This document shows positions 1-7,957 of a DNA stretch of 64,000 bases, one piece after another. The notes beneath the pieces are model-generated. The model made no database searches, was not told where the DNA came from, and saw only the letters and a list, made by a program, of their open reading frames with translations. Within the stretch, counting starts at the first letter, position 1, and every line of letters begins with the position of its first letter. Source of the stretch: Pseudovibrio flavus (GTDB lineage Bacteria; Pseudomonadota; Alphaproteobacteria; Rhizobiales; Stappiaceae); NCBI RefSeq assembly GCF_009711345.1, contig NZ_SMMA01000066.1, positions 189,433 to 253,432 of the forward strand, written 5' to 3'. The position numbers and the translations under genes were made by a program.

Positions 1-6
1 TCTTGG

Positions 7-41
7 GGGCGTGAGCTAGTTGGCTAGACACGCCCTCCTTT
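7..41 (+). terminator. Possible terminator of an upstream gene
   Basis: A seven-base stem (GGGCGTG at 7-13 with CACGCCC at 29-35) with a CTAG/CTAG inner pairing is followed by TCCTTTTATTT. This looks like an intrinsic terminator for a plus-strand gene lying left of the window. The T tract is interrupted, so this is a weak call. Bases 42-297 hold no gene that I can see. Confidence 0.4.
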
Positions 42-297
42 TATTTCAAGGGGCAGTTCTTTTGCTCCTTCGATCGGCCTCTAGGCCGGTTCATAGATGC
101 AAGAATTTTCTCCAAACCGTGACGTTACAACGGCACCTCAATCATTGTTTTTGGCTGAAAAGCGTTCTTCATGGGGCGTTTTGACCCTTCTTTCCTCCTA
201 GATTTGTTGATAAAGATTGCTCCAAAGCACGGTATCCTTTATGAGTGCCGACCAGAGTTTCATTTGCAATCGCTAGATCAGGAGATGCGGGCACCCA

Positions 298-1947
298 ATG
301 GCGCGCCAGTTCATCTATCACATGCATGGGGTTTCTAAGGCATACGGTGCCAAGAAGGTCCTCGACAACATTCATCTTTCTTTCTACCCGGATGCGAAAA
401 TCGGTATCCTTGGTCCTAACGGTGCGGGTAAATCTACCCTCCTCAAGATCATGGCTGGTATCGATAAGGAGTATACCGGCGAAGCATGGGCTGCTGAAGG
501 CGCTAAAGTCGGCTATCTGCCTCAGGAGCCACATCTGGATCCTACCAAGACCGTTCTTGAAAACGTGATGGAAGGCGTAGCTCACAAGCAGGCGCTAACC
601 GACCGTTACAACGAACTGATGATGAACTACTCCGACGAGACCGCCGACGAAGGCGCTCAGTTGCAGGACATCATCGACGCACAGGACCTGTGGAACCTGG
701 AAAGCCAGGTTGAGATGGCTATGGAAGCGCTTCGCTGCCCTCCATCCGACGCTGACGTGACCAACCTTTCCGGTGGTGAGCGCCGCCGTGTGGCGTTGTG
801 TAAGCTTCTGCTTTCCGAGCCAGATCTGCTGCTGCTCGACGAACCGACCAACCACTTGGACGCTGAAACCGTTCACTGGCTTGAGCGCCACCTGCGCGAG
901 TTCAAGGGTTCTGTTCTGATCATCACCCACGACCGTTACTTCCTCGACAACGTAACTGGCTGGATTCTTGAGCTCGACCGTGGTCAGGGCATTCCTTACG
1001 AAGGCAACTACTCCGTTTATCTGGAGAAGAAAGCCAAGCGTATGGATCAGGAAGGTCGCGAGAACATGGCCCGCTCCCGTGCTATCAAGCGCGAAAGCGA
1101 ATGGATGGGCATGTCTCCGAAAGGCCGTCAGACCAAATCTAAAGCTCGTATCCGTGCTTATGAGGATCTCTTGGCTGCTCAGGAAGAGCGTATGCCTTCC
1201 ATCGAGCAGATCATGATTCCGGTTGGTGAGCGTCTTGGTGCAAACGTTATTCACGTAGATAACGTTTCCAAGGGCTTTGGTGACCGTCTCCTGATTGAAG
1301 ACTTGAACTTCAAACTGCCACGCGGTGGTATCGTTGGTGTTATCGGCCCGAACGGTGCTGGTAAGTCTACGCTCTTCAAGCTTCTGACCGGTCAGGAAAA
1401 TCCGGATTCCGGTAACGTTGTTATCGGTGACAGTGTTCGCCTTGGTTACGTTGACCAGTCTCGCGATAAGCTGGATGACAGCAAAACCGTTTGGGAAGAA
1501 ATTTCTGAAGGCGCAGAGGTTATCTACCTCGACGGTAAAGAAATCAACTCCCGCGCATACTGCTCTTCCTTCAACTTCAAGGGCCCTCAGCAGCAGGCGA
1601 AAGTTGGCGACCTTTCCGGTGGTCAGCGTAACCGTGTGCATCTGGCGAAGGTTCTCAAGTCTGGCGCAAACGTTCTGCTGCTCGACGAACCGACCAACGA
1701 CCTTGATACTGAAACCCTTGCAGCGCTGGAAGACGCGCTCGAGAACTATGCAGGTTGCGCGGTTGTTATCTCGCACGATCGTATGTTCCTCGACCGTCTT
1801 GCTACCCACATGCTGGCATTTGAAGGCGATTCCCACGTTGAGTGGTTCGAAGGTAACTTCGAAGACTACGAAAAAGACAAGGTACGTCGTCTGGGCGCAC
1901 ACGCTGCTGACCCGCGCCGCATCAAGTACAAGCCGCTTACCCGCTAA
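298..1947 (+). CDS. ettA: Energy-dependent translational throttle protein EttA (ABC-F ATPase)
   Basis: This 549-residue protein is a soluble twin ATPase of the ABC-F group. EttA binds the ribosomal E site and gates the first elongation steps according to ATP/ADP level (family knowledge). Two Walker A motifs (GPNGAGKST, near residues 40 and 355), two signature motifs (LSGGERRRVAL and LSGGQRNRVHLA) and two Walker B motifs (LLLLDEPTNHLD and VLLLDEPTNDLD) are intact. There are no membrane segments. The length and the C-terminal block ending in YKPLTR match E. coli EttA (555 residues) rather than Uup or YheS. The ATG at 298 is preceded by AGGAG about 12 bases upstream, a little far. The gene is monocistronic and ends at a strong terminator. 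Confidence 0.95.
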   Translation: MARQFIYHMHGVSKAYGAKKVLDNIHLSFYPDAKIGILGPNGAGKSTLLKIMAGIDKEYTGEAWAAEGAKVGYLPQEPHLDPTKTVLENVMEGVAHKQALTDRYNELMMNYSDETADEGAQLQDIIDAQDLWNLESQVEMAMEALRCPPSDADVTNLSGGERRRVALCKLLLSEPDLLLLDEPTNHLDAETVHWLERHLREFKGSVLIITHDRYFLDNVTGWILELDRGQGIPYEGNYSVYLEKKAKRMDQEGRENMARSRAIKRESEWMGMSPKGRQTKSKARIRAYEDLLAAQEERMPSIEQIMIPVGERLGANVIHVDNVSKGFGDRLLIEDLNFKLPRGGIVGVIGPNGAGKSTLFKLLTGQENPDSGNVVIGDSVRLGYVDQSRDKLDDSKTVWEEISEGAEVIYLDGKEINSRAYCSSFNFKGPQQQAKVGDLSGGQRNRVHLAKVLKSGANVLLLDEPTNDLDTETLAALEDALENYAGCAVVISHDRMFLDRLATHMLAFEGDSHVEWFEGNFEDYEKDKVRRLGAHAADPRRIKYKPLTR

Positions 1948-1974
1948 GCGCTTGGCACATAAATCTTACGAAGG

Positions 1975-2001
1975 CGGCGGAGCAATTGCTCCGCCGTTTT
2001 T
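1975..2001 (+). terminator. Intrinsic terminator of ettA
   Basis: A perfect 22-base self-complementary stretch (CGGCGGAGC, AATT loop, GCTCCGCCG) begins 27 bases after the ettA stop and is followed by five T residues. It is a strong plus-strand intrinsic terminator. It also lies just beyond the end of the convergent chitinase gene. Confidence 0.9.
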
Positions 2002-2014
2002 GTTTGTAGATCTA

Positions 2015-2938
2015 TTATTCAGCGGCTTTGGCTGATGCCGATCCTGAGTTAGCAGCCGCTGCCACGTTTTCGATCCATGACGTCACGAGCTGATCGGACA
2101 CATTGCTCTCACCGAACTGCCAGCCCATCACGCCGCCGAAGGAGCTGCCGTACTTCTGAGCAAGAGGGGCGATGAGCTGCGAGCAAAGACTTTGCGTATC
2201 GACAAATCCGCTGCCCGCATTTTCCGGGGTTGTCGGTTTTCCAAGAGCAAGCTTTTCAACCGGAATACCTGCGTTGACCAAGCCGACAATGCTGCATGTT
2301 GCAGGAGTGCCGCTCGTACCAGCCACTGCGCTTACTTGCTCTGCGACTGTTGTGCCGATTGCCTGCGGGTTGTTGTAGTACTGGATGTTAAGCAGGTCGA
2401 TAGACGAGCCTGCTTGCTGCATGATCTGGTTGTATGTGTTCTTGAAGGGGTTGCTTCCATCGTTCATGAAGTATGGACACTGGGGCGCATGAGAAATGAA
2501 GTTCTGGCCGCTCGGTAGCTGTTTCTTCAACTCGACGCTGAGGTTGGAGAGAAACTCGACAGGATCGTATCCTTGGTTGCTTGTAATGGCGGCCGTGTCT
2601 TCCCAGTCAATATCTACGCCATCAAAGTGATTGTCCGTCACGAACGTGCAGATTTGGTCGACGAAGGCGGAAAGGTTCTTGTCCGCTGCTGCCCAAGATG
2701 AGCTGGGAAAGGCACCTGCACCGCCAATTGCTACGGTGATTTTCCGTTTTCCGCCTTCTTTGGCTTGCTCAATCAGGCCATGGCTTATTGCTGCTGAAAG
2801 GGGGTAGTCGGGTACTAGCGTGCTTCCGCTTGGTGCGGTCAGGAATGACTGGATTCCCAAAGTACATTGTGTGCCGACAAGTTTGTTGATCGGGGCGTTT
2901 CCATTGTCCGTGTAAATTACGATCTCAGGTTTGGTCAT
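2015..2938 (-). CDS. Glycoside hydrolase family 18 protein (chitinase-like)
   Basis: The product (307 residues) is a GH18 TIM-barrel enzyme, likely cleaving chitin or a related N-acetylglucosamine polymer. The catalytic DxxDxDxE motif is intact as DGVDIDWE, residues 106-113, with Glu113 as predicted acid. The strand-3 motif ITVAIGGAG and a C-terminal MGWQFGE tryptophan segment also fit. The reading frame is open further upstream, but the ATG at 2938 has GGAG eight bases before it and starts directly at the barrel's first strand (EIVIYTDNG), so I chose it. No signal peptide is visible, and no chitin-binding domain is attached. Secretion, if any, would need a non-Sec route. It converges on ettA. 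Confidence 0.85.
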   Translation of the reverse strand: MTKPEIVIYTDNGNAPINKLVGTQCTLGIQSFLTAPSGSTLVPDYPLSAAISHGLIEQAKEGGKRKITVAIGGAGAFPSSSWAAADKNLSAFVDQICTFVTDNHFDGVDIDWEDTAAITSNQGYDPVEFLSNLSVELKKQLPSGQNFISHAPQCPYFMNDGSNPFKNTYNQIMQQAGSSIDLLNIQYYNNPQAIGTTVAEQVSAVAGTSGTPATCSIVGLVNAGIPVEKLALGKPTTPENAGSGFVDTQSLCSQLIAPLAQKYGSSFGGVMGWQFGESNVSDQLVTSWIENVAAAANSGSASAKAAE

Positions 2939-3216
2939 CTGGTCTGCTCCATTATTTTTGAAATGCCTGTGGTGACAAACCAACAAGACGAGCACGACCT
3001 GCACCCTGTGAACTGATTCACCGGGTTCCACTTGATGACCTAACCAAAGGAACAAGAAGGGCGCTAACTCTTGAAGCAAATGGGAGTAAAAGGGAGCTAA
3101 AATCCTTATAGACGCGAGGATATTGGCAATACGTATATGTGCCAATGCGTCGCATTTGGCTTGCCTATAAATTGATGTAAATCAATATGTTATATGAATA
3201 AGCAAAATGGTGTTTA

Positions 3217-3492
3217 ATGAGCGACGTAACAATAAATCCTGTGCTTCAGCGCAAAAACGCGACCTCTGACCAACAGTCGTTGCTGATGCGACTGGTATTT
3301 ATGGTGCCGTTTGTCGGGTGGCTGCTGCGTGATGCGATGGAAGGGCAGAGCGATGCCAAGTACTACTTCATCGCCAATGTTGCTGTGACGTGGGCTTTGG
3401 CAATCTTGTTCTTTGGTTATCCGGCTATCATTCTTCCGGCATTGTGTATGGTGCCGCTTGCATTTGCTTGGGTTATCGCGGTCTGCCGCTAG
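3217..3492 (+). CDS. Small hypothetical membrane protein
   Basis: This 91-residue product is not recognised as a named family. Its first 20 residues are polar. Hydrophobic stretches follow at about 24-38 (LMRLVFMVPFVGWLL), and at about 53-88 as two closely spaced segments, giving two or three predicted membrane helices. The ribosome-binding site is weak. Its last 20 bases overlap the end of the convergent DUF2293 gene. No function is suggested. Confidence 0.6.
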   Translation: MSDVTINPVLQRKNATSDQQSLLMRLVFMVPFVGWLLRDAMEGQSDAKYYFIANVAVTWALAILFFGYPAIILPALCMVPLAFAWVIAVCR

Positions 3493-3841
3493 TTGCTCCG
3501 CCTAGCATGTTTTCTTCTGCCGATACCCGAAATTTGCAATTCCATTGGGTTAGCTGCTCGTTGATAGCGCTTAGTGTGTAGAAGCGTGCGCTGTCACGGT
3601 CATAACCCTCGTGCAGAAGGTCATCATAGGATGTGTAGCAGTGGCGGATGTAACTCGCCGCTGCAAGTTTGATGGCTGCAGCCTCTCCGATATGCCGAAG
3701 GTGCGAAGCGGCGGCCTTAGCCTCAATCTCCTGCCGGTCAAATTTTGGCGTTGAGCCCAAAAGGTGGTTCGCCACCTCCCGTATTCTCTGCTTACGCGTC
3801 TGACGGTGGGGCTTTCCCTGACTAATCTGTTGCTGCTTCAT
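3473..3841 (-). CDS. DUF2293 domain protein
   Basis: This 122-residue basic protein carries the DUF2293 signature in its second half: a helical segment, the block ASYIRHCYTSYDDLL, then RDSAR and a closing Trp (TQWN). The function of this domain is unknown. The first 25 residues are rich in Lys, Arg and Gln, which could bind nucleic acid, but that is inference. It lies 60 bases downstream of the GGDEF gene on the same strand and may be read from the same transcript. Its 3' end overlaps the convergent small membrane protein gene by 20 bases. Confidence 0.7.
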   Translation of the reverse strand: MKQQQISQGKPHRQTRKQRIREVANHLLGSTPKFDRQEIEAKAAASHLRHIGEAAAIKLAAASYIRHCYTSYDDLLHEGYDRDSARFYTLSAINEQLTQWNCKFRVSAEENMLGGATSGRPR

Positions 3842-3901
3842 TGCGCCAAGATAGCATGCCTTAGTGCGTGTTTCTTCCAGCCCGTATAGCTGCTCTACCG
3901 T

Positions 3902-6073
3902 TTAACATTTGCAGAGTTCGTCAGCAGTGAGGGGCTGGCCAATTGCACTTCCCATGGCGTGGGTGCAACCGAGCTTATGAGCGAACTCCAACTGTTGCTG
4001 AGTTTTTACGTTCGTCACAATCAACTCAATTCCCATGTTGCGAGCAAACTCTATGGATGCCTTCAACAGCTTTGCTTTTTGCGGTTCTGCATTCATGAGC
4101 TGCAGAAAGTTCGCCTTCACTTTTATCGATGAGATGTTGAAGTGGTGAAGGCTTGGCAAAGTTATATCGGCAAGCGCCAAATGGCCAAGCGATAGCTGTA
4201 CCCGCTCGCCCACCAAGCGCCCAAGATTTGCTCTTTGAAGCTGTGTCGCGCCAGAGATGATCGAGTTTTCAGGAACCTCCAAAGTTAGTTTGGAAGACGG
4301 GAGCTGAAGCTTGGTCAGCAGGTTCTCGCAGAAGATTGGCAAGTTAGGGTCTTTAAATAACCGGTGCAGCGGGCGAATGGTGAAGCCTCTTAGATCGGGG
4401 GCTTGCTGCAATATCTGTCCAAGTTCCTGATTTGCATGTCTGAAGAACGCGCTTGTTACAGCCTCATCGAGAGATTGCTCCTCCAGTATGGACCTAATCT
4501 CTTGCCTGCTCGCAAGCTTTCGAAGGTGGTCAGGCCATAGAAAAAGACACTCGTACTGATCTGTTTTCTTCGTTCTGAGGCATTGGACAGGTTGATAGCA
4601 AAGGCGAATGTCGTTGCCTTCCAGTACGCTCTTGGTCAGGTCTTTGATGGCAAGGCGTCGTGTTTGCTTCTGTTTGATCTTGTCGTCAAAGATACAGAGA
4701 CGGTCTCGTCCGCGATTTTTAGCGTCATAAAGGGCAAGGTCGGCATGTTTTGCCAGCGTTTCAGCCCGTGTTGCGTGGATTGGATAAACGGCCGCACCAA
4801 TACTGAATTGGGGCCGTATTTTGTGGCCGTCATACATAACGAGGCCGCCTAGTCTGCTGTGTAGCGTTGTTAGAACCGTAGTCTGTTCTGCTCGTGTCGG
4901 CGCCTTAACGATTACCGCAAATTCATCCCCTCCAAGGCGCGCAACAATATGACCTTGCTCTTTGAGAGAGAGTAGGCGGTTGGCGACCTTTCTTAGAACC
5001 TTATCGCCAGCGGTGTGACCTCTGGTGTCGTTGATTTGCTTGAAGTGGTCCAGATCCAGCAGTGCCAATGCAAAACTATTGCCCGTGGTTCGACCATCCT
5101 TAATCGCGTTTGTTAGAAGCTTTTCGAAACATTGGCGGTTCGGCAGGCGGGTCAATGGATCCTGAGTAGCCGCTAGCTTGATGTATTCTTCCCTGCGCTG
5201 CTGTTCGCTAATGTCTACTAGCGAGATGAAAAGACATGCATGACCTTGGTATTGCACAGGCTTCGAGAAGAGAATGTGGTCTGCGTTGGTGCCATTGGGC
5301 CGCATAAGGTTCCAGCGTTCTCCAGTAGGCTCAAAACCCTCGCCGCTGCTCACTCTGGCTCTTAGTTCTTGCCGGTCGTGCTGGGTGTGAAGCTGATCGT
5401 AAGTGAATTGCGAAAGCTTACGGCCGTCGGTGTTAAGGAGCGTGCAGGCTGCTTCGTTTACCTTCAGGATTTGTAGTGTTTCCCGAGCGACGATCAGTGT
5501 CGCTACGGGGTTCTCGTCAAAATAGGGTAGATTGGTTGCTTCTTTTGAAGCTGGTTCTTTCAGGCTGATGGGGAGTTCGTTGCAGGCTTCGTCCTGCGTG
5601 GTGCAATCATTCCACTTGGCAATATCGCACTCGTCTTTATCGAGCATATGGCCAAGTAATCGGGTAAGCTTTTGAAGGGCTGTTGCAGGCTCTGGTAATC
5701 TGAAGTGTTCATGTCTTTCACTCAGCAACAGCAGGACAGCGCATTGCGAAGGACTTTGGCATGCAATCGTGCAGGCCTGCGATATAACCAAATGGCTCTT
5801 TTCAAGCTGAACATCGGGATGGATAAGTTCATAGGGCTCCCCAAGGCGGGGGAGTATCTCTCTCAAGTCATTGCGGGTGAACACGCTGCCATGGGTTGTG
5901 AAGACTTGCGCCCCCATTGGAGAGTGATCGAACATCAAGAGCGCTACAGGCTGCCCATAAAGAGCGCCGATAGACTGCAGGACAGAATGCCACAGGTGTT
6001 CGTTCTGGCTACGCGATGGCGCGTATATATGGGACTGATCCGGGAGTTTTTGTTCCCTAAACTGATGCAGCAT
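3902..6073 (-). CDS. GAF-like/PAS/GGDEF protein with degenerate EAL domain
   Basis: This 723-residue protein looks like a soluble cyclic-di-GMP enzyme. The N-terminal 150 residues resemble a GAF-like sensor. A PAS domain covers about 182-290 and a GGDEF domain about 300-465. The GGDEF active site is intact (ARLGGDEFAVIV, 381-385), so diguanylate cyclase activity is expected. The RxxD inhibitory site is absent (EQGH in that position). The C-terminal 250 residues align with EAL phosphodiesterases, but the essential DDFGTG loop is replaced by LGHLALA, the AEGVET glutamate is lost (VTNVKT), and the EAL signature reads ECL. I infer a catalytically dead EAL that may still bind ligand or partners. 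No membrane segment is visible. Confidence 0.85.
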   Translation of the reverse strand: MLHQFREQKLPDQSHIYAPSRSQNEHLWHSVLQSIGALYGQPVALLMFDHSPMGAQVFTTHGSVFTRNDLREILPRLGEPYELIHPDVQLEKSHLVISQACTIACQSPSQCAVLLLLSERHEHFRLPEPATALQKLTRLLGHMLDKDECDIAKWNDCTTQDEACNELPISLKEPASKEATNLPYFDENPVATLIVARETLQILKVNEAACTLLNTDGRKLSQFTYDQLHTQHDRQELRARVSSGEGFEPTGERWNLMRPNGTNADHILFSKPVQYQGHACLFISLVDISEQQRREEYIKLAATQDPLTRLPNRQCFEKLLTNAIKDGRTTGNSFALALLDLDHFKQINDTRGHTAGDKVLRKVANRLLSLKEQGHIVARLGGDEFAVIVKAPTRAEQTTVLTTLHSRLGGLVMYDGHKIRPQFSIGAAVYPIHATRAETLAKHADLALYDAKNRGRDRLCIFDDKIKQKQTRRLAIKDLTKSVLEGNDIRLCYQPVQCLRTKKTDQYECLFLWPDHLRKLASRQEIRSILEEQSLDEAVTSAFFRHANQELGQILQQAPDLRGFTIRPLHRLFKDPNLPIFCENLLTKLQLPSSKLTLEVPENSIISGATQLQRANLGRLVGERVQLSLGHLALADITLPSLHHFNISSIKVKANFLQLMNAEPQKAKLLKASIEFARNMGIELIVTNVKTQQQLEFAHKLGCTHAMGSAIGQPLTADELCKC

Positions 6074-6375
6074 TCCCCGTACTTCTCCAACGTCATTTTA
6101 CTGAAACTACTGTAGTTGGAGACTATAAATCCTGAATATATTCATTGCAGCATATGACCCCTATAATTCAGGGATGGTTGAGCTTAGGTTTTCAAGTGTT
6201 CATTGGTTAGTTTCCACGGTGTGTGGATAATGTTACCAGTAAAAACAAGGGGTAATTCCTTTAAAAATTGGGGGCGGCATAGTAGGCGCACGGTAAAGGA
6301 TACTTTCGTGAATCTATGAAAGAAAAGCCAGTAGCTATCATATGAACAGAGCATAGGTTGTGTTACATTGCTTCA
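6074..6375. other. Intergenic region between divergent genes
   Basis: This stretch separates the leftward GGDEF gene from the rightward SufR-like gene and should carry both promoters. A short AAGG/CCTT inverted repeat sits around 6250-6265. I see no convincing promoter hexamers, gene or structured RNA. Confidence 0.5.
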
Positions 6376-7005
6376 ATGACAGACCGTACGCGAACCAGAC
6401 TTTTTGAACACCTCAAGACCGAAGGACCGCAGACCGTTGCTCATCTGGCAAAGGCTTTCAAAATCAGCCGTGTCGGAGTGCGCCAGCATCTGGATGCGCT
6501 TTTGCAGGAAGAGCTTGTAACCTTTGAAGACCTGAAAGGTGCAGTGGGTAGGCCGCGCCGCCTATGGTCTGTTTCCTCCCGTGGCCAAAAGGAATTTCCG
6601 GATAGGCATGGCGCTTTGGCTGCCGACCTTCTGGCTGGTGTAAATGCGCTTTACGGTGACGGCGCTGTCGAAAAGCTTATTCAGTTTCGCGAACATAAGA
6701 CCATGATTTCATTTGTTGAACGTGGGTGCGGGCAGGGGCTTCTTTCCCAGCGCGTTGAAACCTTGCGCGCACTTAGAGATCAAGACGGCTATATGGCAGA
6801 GGTTGAGGCCTATAATGATGGCTCCTTCCTGCTGGTAGAAAATCACTGCGCGATTTGTACGGCTGCGCAAGAGCAGCCATCGCTCTGTCTCTCGGAATTG
6901 CGTTTGTTTGAAAGCGTTCTGGGTGATGATTGTGAGGTAACGCGACGCGAGCACATTGTTTCCGGTGATCGGCGTTGCAGCTACCACATCAAGCCTTTGC
7001 GTTAA
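6376..7005 (+). CDS. SufR-like transcriptional regulator with C-terminal cysteine cluster
   Basis: The product (209 residues from the ATG at 6376) has an N-terminal winged helix of the DeoR/ArsR type (VAHLAKAFKISRVGVRQHL) followed by a wing with GRPRRLW. The C-terminal third contains ENHCAIC and three further cysteines. Taking the first Cys, the spacing is C-X12-C-X14-C-X14-C, very close to the iron-sulfur ligand pattern known for SufR, the repressor of suf genes. I infer an Fe-S or redox-sensing repressor. No suf genes are adjacent, so the targets are unknown. An in-frame TTG at 6358 is an alternative start; neither start has a good ribosome-binding site. The gene ends five bases from the convergent LuxR-type gene. 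Confidence 0.8.
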   Translation: MTDRTRTRLFEHLKTEGPQTVAHLAKAFKISRVGVRQHLDALLQEELVTFEDLKGAVGRPRRLWSVSSRGQKEFPDRHGALAADLLAGVNALYGDGAVEKLIQFREHKTMISFVERGCGQGLLSQRVETLRALRDQDGYMAEVEAYNDGSFLLVENHCAICTAAQEQPSLCLSELRLFESVLGDDCEVTRREHIVSGDRRCSYHIKPLR

Positions 7006-7010
7006 CGTTC

Positions 7011-7601
7011 CTAGCTCAAGCGGTGCAGCAGTAGTGCTAGCTCTAGTCTGGATGAGACATTGAGCTTTGCGTAGATGTTTTTTCTGTGAGAGCGCAGCGT
7101 ATTGAGGGAGATTTGAAGGCTCTCTGCAATCTGGTGTTCAGACTTGGTGCCAGACAGCTCTTGCAGCACATCCTGTTCTTTCGTCGTCAGCTTGAACAGG
7201 CTGGTCGCACGGGAAAGCTTCATAGTCCAATCGATCTCTAGATCGGTTATCAGTAGCAGTAATTGCCCGCGAACGGTCTCTCCACTTTGAGCCATAATCT
7301 CTATATGAATGGGCCGAAGAAACTCGTCTTCTCTTTCGATAATGAGTTCCCGTTCTTCGATCTGCTGCTTTCCTGAGAGGGCAGCTTCCAGCGCGCTAAT
7401 CAGCTCCTTTTGCAGGTCCGGGCCTGTAAGCTCAAAGCGGCCGCTTGCCATTGAGATGCGATTGGGTGCCAGAAGAACACGCTTGGCCTCTAGATTTCGG
7501 GCAATGATATTAAGATTGTGATCCACCAACACAGCACCGCGGTTCATTCTGTCGAGCGTCTTGAACAACAAATCAAGGTGCGATGAAAGGGTGAGGTCCA
7601 T
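7011..7601 (-). CDS. LuxR-type helix-turn-helix regulator
   Basis: The 196-residue product ends in a GerE/LuxR DNA-binding domain (about 135-196: LTTKEQDVLQELSG, then TLRSHRKNIYAKLNV). The first 120 residues resemble a PAS-like fold (GAVLVDHNLNIIARN), as in many alphaproteobacterial orphan regulators. There is no receiver domain and no acyl-homoserine-lactone-binding domain that I recognise. An AGAGAAG sequence precedes the ATG at 7601. It converges on the SufR-like gene with only five bases between them. Ligand and targets are unknown. Confidence 0.8.
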   Translation of the reverse strand: MDLTLSSHLDLLFKTLDRMNRGAVLVDHNLNIIARNLEAKRVLLAPNRISMASGRFELTGPDLQKELISALEAALSGKQQIEERELIIEREDEFLRPIHIEIMAQSGETVRGQLLLLITDLEIDWTMKLSRATSLFKLTTKEQDVLQELSGTKSEHQIAESLQISLNTLRSHRKNIYAKLNVSSRLELALLLHRLS

Positions 7602-7957
7602 TCCAACTTCTCTAAATAATAATGCCCCAAGCCAATATTGGCTGCCTTCAAATGATCGGTGCGAGAGGAAGTCCCGATTCGAAGGCCTCCCATATTTTTA
7701 GGAGGGAGCGGGAGGGCATGCAAGGGTGCCCAGTTTTTCTCTGAACTGCGAGCAATTTTCAAAGGCTGTTGCCGCCAATTTTTGGATGAGAAAATTGAGA
7801 GTAAACGGGAGGGTTTAGGCAGGTTCGCGCGCTTCAGCCATTTTCGTCAGAACTGAATTAAACAATGAAAATTTGAATCAAATTGCCATGTGAAACTCTA
7901 AAGAATCTTTAGATTCGCCTGATTACCAATAAGGAAAATACTTAGGGTGGTTTCATA
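7602..7957. other. Intergenic region upstream of the DUF2336 gene
   Basis: The region lies between the divergent LuxR-type and DUF2336 genes. It includes a 17-base inverted repeat (7897-7913, listed separately). Short open frames on either strand lack ribosome-binding sites and I do not call them. Confidence 0.5.
7897..7913. promoter_or_regulatory. Inverted repeat, possible operator
   Basis: TCTAAAG-AAT-CTTTAGA is a perfect seven-base inverted repeat with a three-base centre, 44 bases before the DUF2336 start codon. Its position suits a repressor or activator site. No binding protein is assigned. Confidence 0.4.

Noticed and set aside
595-1902. 435-codon open frame antisense to ettA
   Set aside because: It lies wholly inside ettA, has no ribosome-binding site or family motif, and its composition is the mirror of the ettA codons.
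5705-6115. 136-codon plus-strand frame opposite the GGDEF gene start
   Set aside because: It overlaps the start of a recognisable gene on the other strand and has no features of its own.
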